A stretch of DNA of 47,223 nucleotides from a virus. The position numbers and the translations under genes were made by a program. The DNA lies in the IMG/VR virus record IMGVR_UViG_3300028030_000019, positions 1 to 47,223 of that record; one strand, given 5' to 3'. The notes under the pieces were generated by a model. It had not been told where the DNA came from. It saw nothing but the letters and a program-made list of their open reading frames with translations, and did no database searches. Shown here one piece after another: positions 7,150 to 19,500 of the stretch; the first letter of the stretch is position 1; every line of letters begins with the position of its first letter.

Positions 7150-8691
7150 TTAAACTATATACCCTGTAAGAGTATTACCTGTTAAATTACCTGAACTATC
7201 AAGTTCAGAAATCATTATTTTATCATCTTTATTGAATGGAGTTACATCTCCACCATCTTTTCTATAATACCATTTATTATCTGTGGCAGTAATAACAGTT
7301 GAGATTAGACCAGAAGATTGCGTATCTATTTCAACTAAAACAGAACCACCAATAATGCAAGTACCATTAAATAAAAGAATTGTATCTTTAGTAAATTTAT
7401 AATAGTTACAGATAAGTGTACCAATTTTATATATACTGAAAGGTTCTGATTTTAGTTGTAAATTCTTTAAAGATGTCTCATGTAAGATATTCATATTATC
7501 AATAGATGATGCTATTCTGTTAATTGTAGCTTCAACACCACTTGTTTCATTTGTAGCTACATCTCTTTTAGTCATATTCATAGCAAGATTTTCATCATCT
7601 ATCTCTTGAGCTACAGTTACAGTCCAAATATCTATAAGTTTAGATAACATATCTTGTTGTTGTTTATCTGTGAAACCTTGTTTTTGTCTAGTATATAACT
7701 CACCTTTAATAGTATTCAAATCTCTTTGACTGATTCCATTTAATTGAAGTTCACTTTTTTGAATTTCACAATATCCTGTTTTACATATAATTTCATCTTT
7801 CTGAGCAGGTAAAAGTTGATTTGTTCTATAATCTATCTCATTTGTCTTAGACTCAATATTTAATTTTTGAACTGGTAGTATATTGTCTAATTCATAACAA
7901 CATTGGTCACCCTTGCATTTAATTAATTTTATTTCATATTGTAACTTAGTAGCTTCAAGTGGTAATATAGTAGTATTTTTATATTGACAACTAACTGTTT
8001 CACAGTTTATTTTATTTGTTTTAGAATTAATCAATCCAACATTAGCTGGTAAAACAGCTGTTGTATCGTATTCTATATTAGCTGTCTTAGCTTCTATATT
8101 AGCTTTTTCTGCTGGTAATATATTTGCTACCTCATATTGACATTTATTAATTCTACATGTAACTTCGTTTGTTTGAGCAGTTATTAAGGCTGTTTTAGCA
8201 GGTAATACATTAGAAGTATCATACTCTATATTAGCCGTTTTAGCAATTATATTAGCCTTTTCACTAGGTAGTATATCGCTTACTTCATAGCTACATTTTG
8301 AAGTATCACATACTACATTATCTTTTCTAGCATCTATTAATACTTTATTAGCAGGTAATATATTATTAGTATCATAATCAATATTATCTTTCTTAGAACC
8401 AAGAAGAGCTATATTAGCTAACATCTCATTCCTTTGTGTAGGTAGTATATCTGATAATTGATACCTACATACATCTGTTTCACAATTTATTTTAGCTACT
8501 TGAGCATCAATAAGCTCTTTATCTTTTTGCCACTGAAAAGCATCATTTGCTAGTGGTTCGAAAGCAGCTGCTATTATTTGAGCTTGTTTAGCCTTGTCAA
8601 TTCTTTTCTCTTGTACCCAAACAGTAGTTCTAGCTTCTATTGAGTCTAATAGTGCATTAAACGTATCTACTACATCTGCATTGGTAGCCAT
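7150..8691 (-). CDS. Repeat-containing structural protein with LP coiled-coil units and Cys pairs
   Basis: Residues about 60-310 are built of short helical repeats, each ending in ILP, VLP or LLP (near residues 83, 112, 140, 163, 191, 214, 242, 271 and 294). Repeats of the type ILPAEKANIEAKTANI occur in tail-associated proteins of many phages. Unusually, cysteine pairs C-x4-C recur with the units (C70/75, C128/133, C179/184, C230/235, C259/264, C303/308). The C-terminal 150 residues look like a globular beta domain. It abuts the 173-residue gene upstream and the 769-residue gene downstream. A role as tail fibre, needle or connector is likely but not proven. Confidence 0.7.
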   Translation of the reverse strand: MATNADVVDTFNALLDSIEARTTVWVQEKRIDKAKQAQIIAAAFEPLANDAFQWQKDKELIDAQVAKINCETDVCRYQLSDILPTQRNEMLANIALLGSKKDNIDYDTNNILPANKVLIDARKDNVVCDTSKCSYEVSDILPSEKANIIAKTANIEYDTSNVLPAKTALITAQTNEVTCRINKCQYEVANILPAEKANIEAKTANIEYDTTAVLPANVGLINSKTNKINCETVSCQYKNTTILPLEATKLQYEIKLIKCKGDQCCYELDNILPVQKLNIESKTNEIDYRTNQLLPAQKDEIICKTGYCEIQKSELQLNGISQRDLNTIKGELYTRQKQGFTDKQQQDMLSKLIDIWTVTVAQEIDDENLAMNMTKRDVATNETSGVEATINRIASSIDNMNILHETSLKNLQLKSEPFSIYKIGTLICNYYKFTKDTILLFNGTCIIGGSVLVEIDTQSSGLISTVITATDNKWYYRKDGGDVTPFNKDDKIMISELDSSGNLTGNTLTGYIV

Positions 8692-9213
8692 TTATGAAGC
8701 CTTACTAATCTCAGGTTCTACAATTATGTGATAATGTCTTTTTGTTATATTAACAGTTATTGGAACATTATATTTATTTAACTCTTTTTTAGATGTTCTA
8801 AACTCTTTTGTTCTCAAATAGTTAACTATACCTATTGGTAATCTTTGTTTTTTATTGAACTGAACTACATATGATGGAATAGTGAAACCTCTTTGCATAT
8901 TACCTATAGTAATAATTTTACTTGGTAATTTACTCTCATTTGGGTTTAAGTTTTGAACAGTAACAGTAACTAATCTTGTCATATTTTCTTTAAAATTTTC
9001 ATCAGGAGTTAACTCTTTTGAAGATATATTTTTAATTTCATATTTATCTGTTTCTGTATTTTGGATATCAACTATTCTCTGTTCTATTGCCAATGGTACA
9101 ATTTCTTCTTTAGTCAAACCTTTTGTATTGATACCACTGTCTTTACAGTAATTTCTAAGCCCTTTCCAATCAAGACTCTCTATTTCCTGTTTTGCTTTTT
9201 CTTTTAAATTCAT
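8692..9213 (-). CDS. Phage structural protein with N-terminal SAP/HeH-like helix pair
   Basis: This is a 173-residue protein. Residues about 3-48 (LDWKGLRNYCKDSGINTKGL, then TKEEIVPLAIE) resemble a SAP or HeH helix-extended-helix motif. The rest has the pattern MTRLVTVTVQNLNPNESKLPSKII, then a Gly/Asn turn and IPSYVVQF, seen in small virion-associated proteins of podoviruses in my recollection. It is the first gene of the minus-strand structural group and diverges from the internal-protein/polymerase pair at 9291. AAAGGA lies 12 nt upstream of ATG. The structural role is an inference from pattern and position. Confidence 0.6.
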   Translation of the reverse strand: MNLKEKAKQEIESLDWKGLRNYCKDSGINTKGLTKEEIVPLAIEQRIVDIQNTETDKYEIKNISSKELTPDENFKENMTRLVTVTVQNLNPNESKLPSKIITIGNMQRGFTIPSYVVQFNKKQRLPIGIVNYLRTKEFRTSKKELNKYNVPITVNITKRHYHIIVEPEISKAS

Positions 9214-9230
9214 ATCTTATATCCTTTTTT

Positions 9231-9265
9231 ATTATATCTTACCACAGAATACATTATGATATAAT
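9231..9265. promoter_or_regulatory. Divergent promoter pair between the two virion-gene groups
   Basis: The plus strand carries TGATATAAT (9257-9265) 25 nt before the gene at 9291. The minus strand carries TATAAT (complement of 9231-9236) 18 nt before the gene starting at 9213. Both look like host-type -10 elements, so these virion genes may be read by host RNA polymerase rather than by the phage enzyme. Confidence 0.55.
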
Positions 9266-9290
9266 TTATATTAAAAAAAAAGGTTGAATC

Positions 9291-10586
9291 ATGAGGAATC
9301 CATTATCTTGGAGGAATGTAAATACAACTGTAACAAGTAATCCAAACCTAGCTTTGAGAATCTTTCAAGACTCTAATAATAATTTTTTAGGAACTTTCAA
9401 AGATATATATGATAAAAGAAGAGAAGCAAATACTATTGATGCTATGGAAAAAATAAGAGCAGGTGAACCAATAGGCACTGATTATGGTGGTGTAGTAGAT
9501 AGAAAAGCTTTATTAGATTTTTTAATCAAACAAGAACAATTTAAAAGACAGAAACGACTAGACAATGCAAGATTAAATAGATTGAGTCAAGTAATGTCTC
9601 TAGCTGCAGAAGAAGAAAATAGAAAAAAACAAACATTTCCTATATCTCTTGAAGCTGCTAGATTACAAAATAAAAAAGCTAAAATTGAAAATAATAATCT
9701 TCAAGACACTTATAATTTAACTAAAAAATTAACTAAAAGTAGAATAGATTTGAATGAAGCTAAAGCTATAAAAGCTCAAAGAACAAACTCATTAGAAGAT
9801 ATAAAAACAAAAATAGCTAAATCTGATTATGATAATCAAACAGAAATCGAAAATCTTAGAGATGAGTATGTTGCTACGCAACAAGCTATATCTAATGCTC
9901 TAAAAGATAATAATTATAGTGAGGTAAAAAGATTAACAGATGAGGCAAATCTATTAAAACAAGAAATAGGTGCTAAATCTGGTTTTACTAAAGGTTTAGA
10001 ACCAACTAAGAGCGAAATAACAAACTTATATAATATAGGATATAATGCTTATGATAATAGCTATAAAGATGTACCACTTACAGATGAAGAGAAATTAGCT
10101 ATTGCCTCTAAAAGCAAGAAAGTCTTAAACAAGAGTGATTTTCTTAAAAAACAAATAGAAAATCTATCAGATACTACTTTTATCAATAAAGCTGCAAAAA
10201 ATCAAGTTATTAACGAAATAAAAAATAACAAAGATAAATACTATAGAAATTACTTACTTGATGAAATCAATAAAGGACATATTAAAATACCTGAGACAAA
10301 GTCTATACAATATACACCTAAGTTGGAAGATTTAATTAAACAAAATGGATTAAATCCTTACGATAGCACTCTAAAAGGAATTATATCTAAAGGCTTAAAT
10401 GATAGAAGAAGTGTATTAATAAATAAAGATATTAAAGAATTGAAAAAAAGACTAAAAGCAATTAAAGATATTAATAAAAAACAAGCTCAAATATCAACAT
10501 TTATAAAAAAACATTATAATGATTTTAATGCTCCTAACGCAGAGTATTTGAAAGTATTATTAATTAAATCAGGAATTTTACAATGA
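9291..10586 (+). CDS. Internal virion/ejection protein, coiled-coil, 431 residues
   Basis: The N-terminus (MRNPLSWRNVNTT) is followed by a long Lys/Glu/Asn-rich, helix-forming body with few hydrophobic clusters, predicted to be coiled coil from about 50 to 220. No enzymatic motif is seen. The stop overlaps the start of the giant polymerase gene by 4 nt (ATGA), so the two are translationally coupled. In N4-like phages small internal proteins accompany the virion RNA polymerase into the cell, and the linkage suggests the same here. The start ATG has AAAAGG 8 nt upstream. The function is inferred from coupling and composition. Confidence 0.65.
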   Translation: MRNPLSWRNVNTTVTSNPNLALRIFQDSNNNFLGTFKDIYDKRREANTIDAMEKIRAGEPIGTDYGGVVDRKALLDFLIKQEQFKRQKRLDNARLNRLSQVMSLAAEEENRKKQTFPISLEAARLQNKKAKIENNNLQDTYNLTKKLTKSRIDLNEAKAIKAQRTNSLEDIKTKIAKSDYDNQTEIENLRDEYVATQQAISNALKDNNYSEVKRLTDEANLLKQEIGAKSGFTKGLEPTKSEITNLYNIGYNAYDNSYKDVPLTDEEKLAIASKSKKVLNKSDFLKKQIENLSDTTFINKAAKNQVINEIKNNKDKYYRNYLLDEINKGHIKIPETKSIQYTPKLEDLIKQNGLNPYDSTLKGIISKGLNDRRSVLINKDIKELKKRLKAIKDINKKQAQISTFIKKHYNDFNAPNAEYLKVLLIKSGILQ

Positions 10587-13500
10587 ACTATGAACAAATG
10601 CTAGATAATCAGTATTTAAAAGATACAATTATTAGAGATATAAGTATTGGAAAATTAAAATATATTGATGGAGATACTGTCGTTGACCCATTAACAGGTG
10701 TTACTTTTAGATTCCAAGGTTATGATACATTAGAGACACAAGATAGCAATAAAGCTCAAAAAGTAGGTAAAACAACATTATATAACACTCCTCTTAAAGA
10801 TATGGTAGAGTCTGGTGTTTTAACAGCTAATGATTTATACAATAATATGAATGGAGTAGATAATTATGGTAGGGTATTAGTAGATATACCAGAATTAGCA
10901 ACAGCTAGTATATTATCTGGAACAGCTGTTCCTTCAAATAAATATGACCAAAAGAACCAAGAACTCTATAGAAAATATATTGAGAAAAATCAAGATTTAT
11001 TAGGTGAAAACAGACTTAAAGAGTTAGATAAACTTAGAGAATATAATTTAAACCAAACTGAATACAATATGGGTATTTGGGGTAGAATAAAGAATGATTT
11101 AAAAACTGTAGGAGCTAGTCTTGGTAGAGCTGGAGCTATGTCTGCAGATGTAGTACTAGATGCTACTTTTAAAGCATTAGATACATTCTTGGGTACTGAT
11201 ATAGGAGATAGTACCTACTTCAATGAGAAAAAAACACAAGAATATCAATATAATCTATTTGGAGTAAACACTTTAAATAAAGATTTTGATATGAAAGAAG
11301 CAGTACATGAGTTCAAATTAGGTAAATATGGCTCTGCATTGCTTACAGCAACAGCTCATGCTGATGAACTATTTGCAGATAGCTCTGGTGATATGTTAAT
11401 GCTGTTCACAGGGGCAGGAGAAGCTACAGCTTTCTTAAAAGCTAAAGGTATGTTAGAAGGTATCAAAACATTAGCTAAAGGTAATGCTGGATTATTATTA
11501 CATGCTGCTGGAATGGCTAATAATGATTTAGAGCAAAGAGCTAAAATGAATAAAGATGGTAAAATAAGTGTAGCAGAAGCTTTAAGCACTTTTGGAGCTG
11601 AAATAGCTGTTGATTTATTAGATAAAACATCATTTGAAACTCTATTTAAAGGAAATGGTGAAAAAATACAAGCTTTAAAGCAAGTAATAGCAGGTCTTGG
11701 TGGTTCTGATAGAGCTACAGTAGCCAAAGCTATTGGTAAAAATTTAATTGATATTGGAAGTAAAGCAAGTAAAGGTATGCTTGAAGAAGGTATTTCTGAA
11801 GCTATACAAGAATATATACAAATATTAGCTGAAACATTAGGAACTGATGAAAAAGGATATATACTCCCTACAGGCGATGAAGTAACAGATAGAGTAATAG
11901 AAGCTGGTTTATCTGGTGCTGGTATGGGTATAGGTTTATCGGGTAGCATTGGTAATATTTCTAATATTTATAAAGAAGCAAAAGCAGGATATGAGGAAGG
12001 CTTTAATGCTTCAAATAAAAAAACTACAAATAATAATACAGAACCAACTGCTGATAATATAGAACCAACCAATGAAACATCAAAACAAGATACTAATGCA
12101 GAGCATAATTTAGATACTATAGTAACTGAAAAAGAGAATACTACACCTGTTGAAGAGACTCCTATAGAGGAAACTCAACCTAAAATAGATGAAATTCAAT
12201 CTAACAAACAAGAAGTTGCTCCTAATAAACAAAAGACACAACGACAACAAAAAACTATATCTAAAGAACACATTAAAAAAGGAGCAGAAGAACTTGATAA
12301 AAATTTTGATGAAATAGTAAAAACATTTAATAGCATTCCAAACATAAAGACTCCAGAAGATAGAAATAATTTTATTAAGAAATCAGACAATTTTGTTAAT
12401 AAACTACTTCAGCATTTTACAAAAGAACAACTTTCAGAAGCAATTAAAATTAGAAATGAAATTCAAAAAAAGTTAACAGAAAATCCAGAAAATGAAGTAA
12501 AAATGCAGAATGGAGATACATTAGGCATTGGTTCTAAAGAGGACTATACAGCCCAAGATTTGATGGATATATACTCAATAGTTGATACTATTAATAATAT
12601 ACAGACTCAAAAGAAAATACAAGAGAATATTTTAAAAAATAATCCCATAACAAAGCAATCTCTTGATGCTAATGAAGACAATAAGAATAATATAGTAAAA
12701 GAAGCATCAAGACTCAATATTGATGAAATAAATTACTTATTAGATGAAGCAGCTGATGAAGATAGTAAGCAGATATTTGAAGAAGCATTAGAAGATAAAA
12801 AAATAGTAGAAGATAATAACGACTTAAAAGATAGTTTCTTTTATGGTGATAACTCTAGTATAGGACTATTTGATATTGATAAAAATGATGAAAAAGCTTT
12901 AAAAATATACAAACAAAATAAAATAAATGAATATAATAAGGCTTCTAGAGCGCTAAATGAGTCAAGAGCAAACAATAATAAACCTATTAGTATTTTGAAT
13001 GATAATAAAGTAATTAGAGCTAATAATCCATTGGATAATCAATATGTCAATAATCTTAAAAAAGAAGTTGATTTTCTAAACTCTTATAAACCAGAACCAG
13101 AGATAACACCAGAGGAAAAAGATAAAAAGGTTAAAGAAGAAAAAGATAAAAAACAAATTTTAGAAGAGAGACAGTCTGTTGGTTCTATAATAAGTGATAT
13201 AGATAAAACAGAAACTAGACAAGAAGCTAAAAAAACACTCACAGAAGGCTTTAAAAAGCTCAAAAAAGATGGAACACTAGATAAGTATAAGCAAGACCTT
13301 TTAAAGGCTTATAAATCAAAGGTAGATACCTTAAATGAGCCAATAGCTAAAACTAAATCAAAGAAAGAAGAAACAGAAGAGAATAAAGCTAGAAGATTAG
13401 AGCAAAAATTAGATGAGTTAGATACTCAATTAAAAAATATATTTAAAGTGGATTCAAAAGAGAATATAAATAAAGCTCAACAAGAGAATTACAAAAAGAA

Positions 13501-16500
13501 AGAAGAACTTAGAATAAGACTTAAAGCACTTCGCAATAAGCAAAAACAACTTCATAAAAAAAGAAAAAAATTAGAAAGTGAAATCAAAGAAGCTAGAAAA
13601 AAGAAAAAAGAAGAGATAGCTAAAGCTAAAGAGAAGAAACTATCTGCTTTAAAAACTGTAATAAATAAAATCAAAAATACTACTGAAGCTGTAATAGAAA
13701 AAATAAAAGCTCTTCTTAGCGATGTTGATAAGGAGCAAAAAAAAGTAAAAGCTTTAATTGAAGAGATACAAAAAGAGATAAAACCTTTAACTGAAAAGCA
13801 GAATAAAGCTAAAAAGATAAAAGAGAAAAAGAAATTACTACTTGAAGAATATAAAAGAAGATTGCAAAAAACAGGTAAATTAACTGACAAAGTAATAAGT
13901 CAAATCAAATACATAGACAAGGGGTTCTATAAGTTCATAAAAGAGCTAAATTTGCCAAAAGGGATACAACTTAATAGTTTAGATGCTATAGAAAAAATAA
14001 TAAAATTAAGCCGTCCTATAGATGGTTATAATGGGTCTGATTTTTCTTCTAAAGAAAAAGAAATAAATTATTTCAATAAAATAGTCAAGCCTTTAGTTAT
14101 TGAAGTTAGAGATTTGATTGGTAGAATATCTGATAGAGGAGAGATATTTAAACGAGTATTTAATACAGAAGATGCTCTTAAATATAATGAATTATTGAAA
14201 GGATTAGATGAAGAGTTATTGACTAATCTCGTTACTGCCGTCACAATAGATAGTATGATGAATTATGGTGGCTTAATGGCTCAAATAAATAGCGATGAAG
14301 AGATAGCAGATTTCTTAGGCTTGACGTCTTCAAAAGAAGTAACTTCCGTTATGAGACAAAAGTTTGGTTATGGAAAACTTAGAACCACTATAGTAGCAAA
14401 TATGCAAAATATGATAAATGAGTATATCTATCTTAAATCTTTAGAGCCTATGGCTAAAGAGAAGTTTGGAACCGCTATAGCTTTACTTGCAACACATGTA
14501 ATGAAAGAGAGTAAAATAACAGGTATAGAAGAAGTTAAGATACATGTTAGTGAATTAAACAAATATAGAACCACTCCATACAACTCAAATGAGGCTAAAT
14601 CAGTTAATATTTTAAGAGCAAAGCAAAATATATTTTTTGGAAACAAACACAGTATAAGAGGTAAGGGTAAATCTATAGTAAATAAAGTTTTCTCTATTAA
14701 GGAAAAAAGAGAAAGAACAGAACCTTTACCAAGACATAAAAATAAAGCTATAGATAAGCTTCAACATACTCCAAGACAGATAAAACAAGAAATCATAGAC
14801 TTATATAATGAACTTGGAGAAGAAAAATTTAGAGATTTTTTTAGAGATATATTAGGGTACAATACAAGGGTAACAGACAACTATAAAAGTCATAAGGTTC
14901 ATATATCTAGAGTAGCATCAATTAAGGGCAAAAATCTTCAAATAGATGATTCTATAGATGGACTTATAGCAGCTATAGAGCAAGTTGGTAATAAGCTAAT
15001 ATATTTTAAATATGAAAAGAAATCAGAGCATAGACTTCATCTAATGGCAGAACTTATAAATCCACAATCGAATAAACTTCATAGATTTACTACTCATGCT
15101 GTTAATTCAAAAAGAACAGTAGATATTAAAGATGATGATAAGATGCTTATTTGGAAGTCTGCTATACTAGATGGATTAGGTATAAAATGGAAAAATGAAG
15201 ATGATATAGAGTTAGGATTTGAAGCATTATTTAAAGATAGTAATTTATTAGCATATTTAACTGATGATATTACTATGTTGTTAAATAATGAAGTAAACAA
15301 GTTAATACCTGATAATACTAAGTCTATATTTGATTTAAGTAAGAAAAATATTGAATCGATAATACAAAATAAAGACCCAAAATTAGCTAAAAAAATCTAT
15401 AAAAGATTGAAGCAATTAAAACCAAAAGATAAAGAAACACTAAATGAATTTGAAATAATTTTAACTCAATTACAAGATGTAAAACAACCAAATAGAATAA
15501 AAAAAGATAATTCTGATTTATTAGAATTTATACAAAAAATATTTCCAAATAAATATACCAATGAGCAGATATTACAAATAGCATCTTTTGAAGCAGCACT
15601 TAGAAGAATGAATGCAATTACTGCTTATTATAGAAATTATAAAACTGAAAGTAGTATTGATAACTACTCATCATCATTATTGCTTAAATCTCTTGTTCAA
15701 AATTATGGAGAAGAGTCTCATGCTTTAACAGCTCTTATAGAACTTAAAAAATATTATAATAAGACAGGAGATACATTTGAGACTGCTCTTGAAAAAGAGA
15801 CAGATTCACAAAACAGTGGTTCAACTCTTCAATCTATCTTTTATTTTAACCCATTAAACCCAGACTCTATAAGAATGTTACATAAAGGTGGTATTTTTAC
15901 TAATAGTACAGATGTTACAAAATCTAGCGAATATGATGGATTAGATAACTACGAAGAGAGTACTCAAAACTTCAACAAAAATATTATAGATGAAAACAAT
16001 GAATATGAACATAATAGACCCCCAGAACCACCACAAACAAGACATGGCGAGAAGCTAACAATAGGAGCTAATAATGCTTATGTAGCTAAAGTAAGTAGAT
16101 ATAATCTATATAATAACTTTTTCTTACCACTCTTAGGAGCTTGGGCTAAAGTTTCAACTTTAACACCAGAATATTTAGCAGAAGGTAGAAAATTCTTTAA
16201 ACATGCAATTATTGCTAAAGGCTATACAGCAGGTGATAAATCTATCCAAGTAAATAAATTCGATGAAACAATAGATGCTTTTTATAGCCTATTAGAAGAT
16301 ATAACAAGTAAACCTACAGAATATAATATACAAAAAGTTTTGACTTTAATAAATGCCTTACAGTATTATAATCAAGACCAAGATGGAAATTTACTTAAAT
16401 TAAAAGATAGAAATGGTAAAGATATAGACCCTATATTCTGGGGAGAAGAGCATAAGAATATAAATGCTTTAATAGAAGTTCTTAATAAGTTAAATAAATT

Positions 16501-19500
16501 GCAACAAATAGAAAAGCCAGATTTAAAAGTAAAAAGAGAAATATTAAAACTTAAAGAAAAAATATCATATTTTGAATTTAATGAGAAACAATTAAATATG
16601 TTACTAAATAACTATAGAAAGACTATGGGGAAAGTTGTAACTGACTCTATAAATAAAGTTTTAAAACCACTATCATTTGGAACTAAATTAATTCAAAAAT
16701 TATCCAACATGCACAACAAATTATTTCTTGACAATTTCTTTAATGAATTAGATAAAATTGCTGAAAAACAAGATTATATAACAAAAGAAAATATGGCTGA
16801 TGTAACAAATCAATTGGTTCAGAAAGGCATAGCTCCTGTTATAAGAGCTTATGACGACTCTATAGCAGAACTTATGAAAAGAGGTTTTAATGAGCAAATA
16901 GATAATATTATAAACAAAAAACAATATGAAGTAAAGGTAGGTACAGCACATAAAAATGATAGTAGATTAGAGCTTTCTACACAAACAATAGGAGTTAGTT
17001 CTTGGGTTGATATAGGTGTTAGAAGCCCAGCTCTAACAACTTTAATGGCAGATGCTTCAGTAATGAGCAATATTATAAAATCAACTGATATGAAAAATAT
17101 GGGATTATATATTTTTGATGCCATATTATCAGCTAATGGAGGAGCTAAAAAATATAATAATGAAATAAAATCTTTAATAGATAGTAGTTATTCTCCTATT
17201 TTAGCTACTATAAAGTCAATCAAAAAAGCTTTTAAAGATTTTGAATGGAACAAAGAGAATATAAATAAAGTTTTAAATAATTTAATAAGAGATGAAAATG
17301 AAACTAAACCATATAGACAATGGACTATAGCCAGATTAATGATGTTTTATAAGGAGATAAGCAAAAAAATAAAAGATAAAGAACAAATAGATGCTTATAT
17401 GCTTAATGCTGTATCAAGTGTTATAATAGACGAGAGAGGTGAAATAAAATTTGATGGAGTACCTATAGATTTCTTTACAGAACTATATAATCTTAATAGA
17501 ACCAACCTCAAACAATCCATAACATCTATAGACCATAATATTGGAATAAATGACCAAGTAGAAATAGGTGAAAATAGAAACTCACAATTGAATATAAATG
17601 AGTATAAAACTTTATATAACAAATATAAGAATAAAACATATAGTGAATTAAGTACAGATGAATCACTTGAAAAACTAAGAAATGATATAGATAACTATAT
17701 CTCTAATGAAGATATGAGAAATATAGATTTATATAAGTCCATATCTAAAAATAATTCAAATATTCAAATAGTAATTAACCAAATGAAAGAAGTTATGTCA
17801 GCTATTGAAAAACTTGGAGATAAGTTAGATAATATGCTAGATAGAGAAATAATGACATATTTAAAAGAAAAAAATATAAATATAAATCAAATCAATCAAA
17901 ATCTACTTAGACAACATCTAGTTCAAATCAGAGAAGCTAAAAAACAAGCAAAAGAAATATCTAAAAAATCATTAGATACAGAAGAACAGTTTATACCAAA
18001 ACATAAAATAACAGTAACAAAAGACAATCTAATGAATGTATATGATACGATAGATAATCTTTCTAATGATGAATTAGATGAAACATTTGGTTCTCAATTA
18101 AAGACACTATTAGAGACGCTTGTAGTGCCTATAATTGAAAAAGTAGCTGTATCTATAGGTAAGACTAACAATATGAGTTTTGGTGAAGCTGTAGGCTCTC
18201 ACATAGCTAATATAGCTATATCCACTAAAAGAAGTAAAGGACTATTTATCTCTGCACAAGAAGTATATGCTCATGAGCTAGTTCACAATGTTACTGATAA
18301 CGCCTTAAAGCACATGAATGTTTTCACTTATCAAATACTTGATATTATGAAAGACATAAAGAAAAAGCATGGTAATAAACTATATACACTCTTTTTGAAC
18401 CCAGATATGAAACATACTAAAGCAGATATAAAACTTGCAAAACAGATGGCTAATCATGTTTTCGGTGGTTATGGAAATCTATCAGAGTTTATAGCTTATG
18501 CTCTTACAAATAAAAATTTTAGAAATAATCTATCAGGTATAAAATCTATAGATATACATTTCGATAAAAGCTCTTGGTTTAGTAGAATATCTTCATTATT
18601 CCAAATAGCTATAGAAAAACTCAAACAGTTACTAACGACAGGTAAAATAGATAGCAATATCCAAAATAAAATAGAGACATTAGTTAGGAACAGTGTCGGT
18701 ATTTCAATTTATAACAATAATAAGGCTATAAGTTCATTTTTATCTGGTATAAATGTAATGATGAATTTTTATAATAATAACATATATCCAACACTCAACA
18801 GTATAAGTAATAAATATACAAGATATATGTTTCTTCAAAGAATTAATTTTATTAGAAAAAACCTTGCAATAATTGCAAGAATAGCTAATGCAATTAAAAA
18901 ACCAGCAAAAGAGATAAGGAAAGAGTTGTTACATGGTGACATAAAGACAATTAGCTTAGTTCTCCTAACAATTGGACTACAGAAAGTTCCTTTTAGTAAA
19001 GATTTTGGTATTAAAGCTCTAATAAAGATGATAAATTATGGAGAAGCAATAAGTAAATATATTAAAAGTAAAAAAAATATATTTACAGATGAACTTGTAA
19101 CTCTTTATGAGAATGTTACTAAAACAGCTAAAGATACAAGTACTATCGTGAGTGTAATTAGAAGAAGTATAAAAGCTATAGATGTTGAAAGAGAAATGCT
19201 TAGAACCAATACTCATGATATGATAAAAGAGAGAATTGAAAATATGCATTTATCAGACAATGAAAAAGAGGTTTTAAATGATATGTTTGTCAAACATAAA
19301 ATATATAGAATAATAGATTTCTTTAGTATTGAAGAAATAATAGATATACTTAGTACTCCTACAAAATTTGCTACTATTTATAAAAAACAAATACATAGAA
19401 AAGCTTTACCACATGTAGAAAAACTTATTAAATTCAGACAAAATCAATTGAGAGATGCAATATTCAGAAATCCATTCATAATAGCTTCTAGATTTGACTA

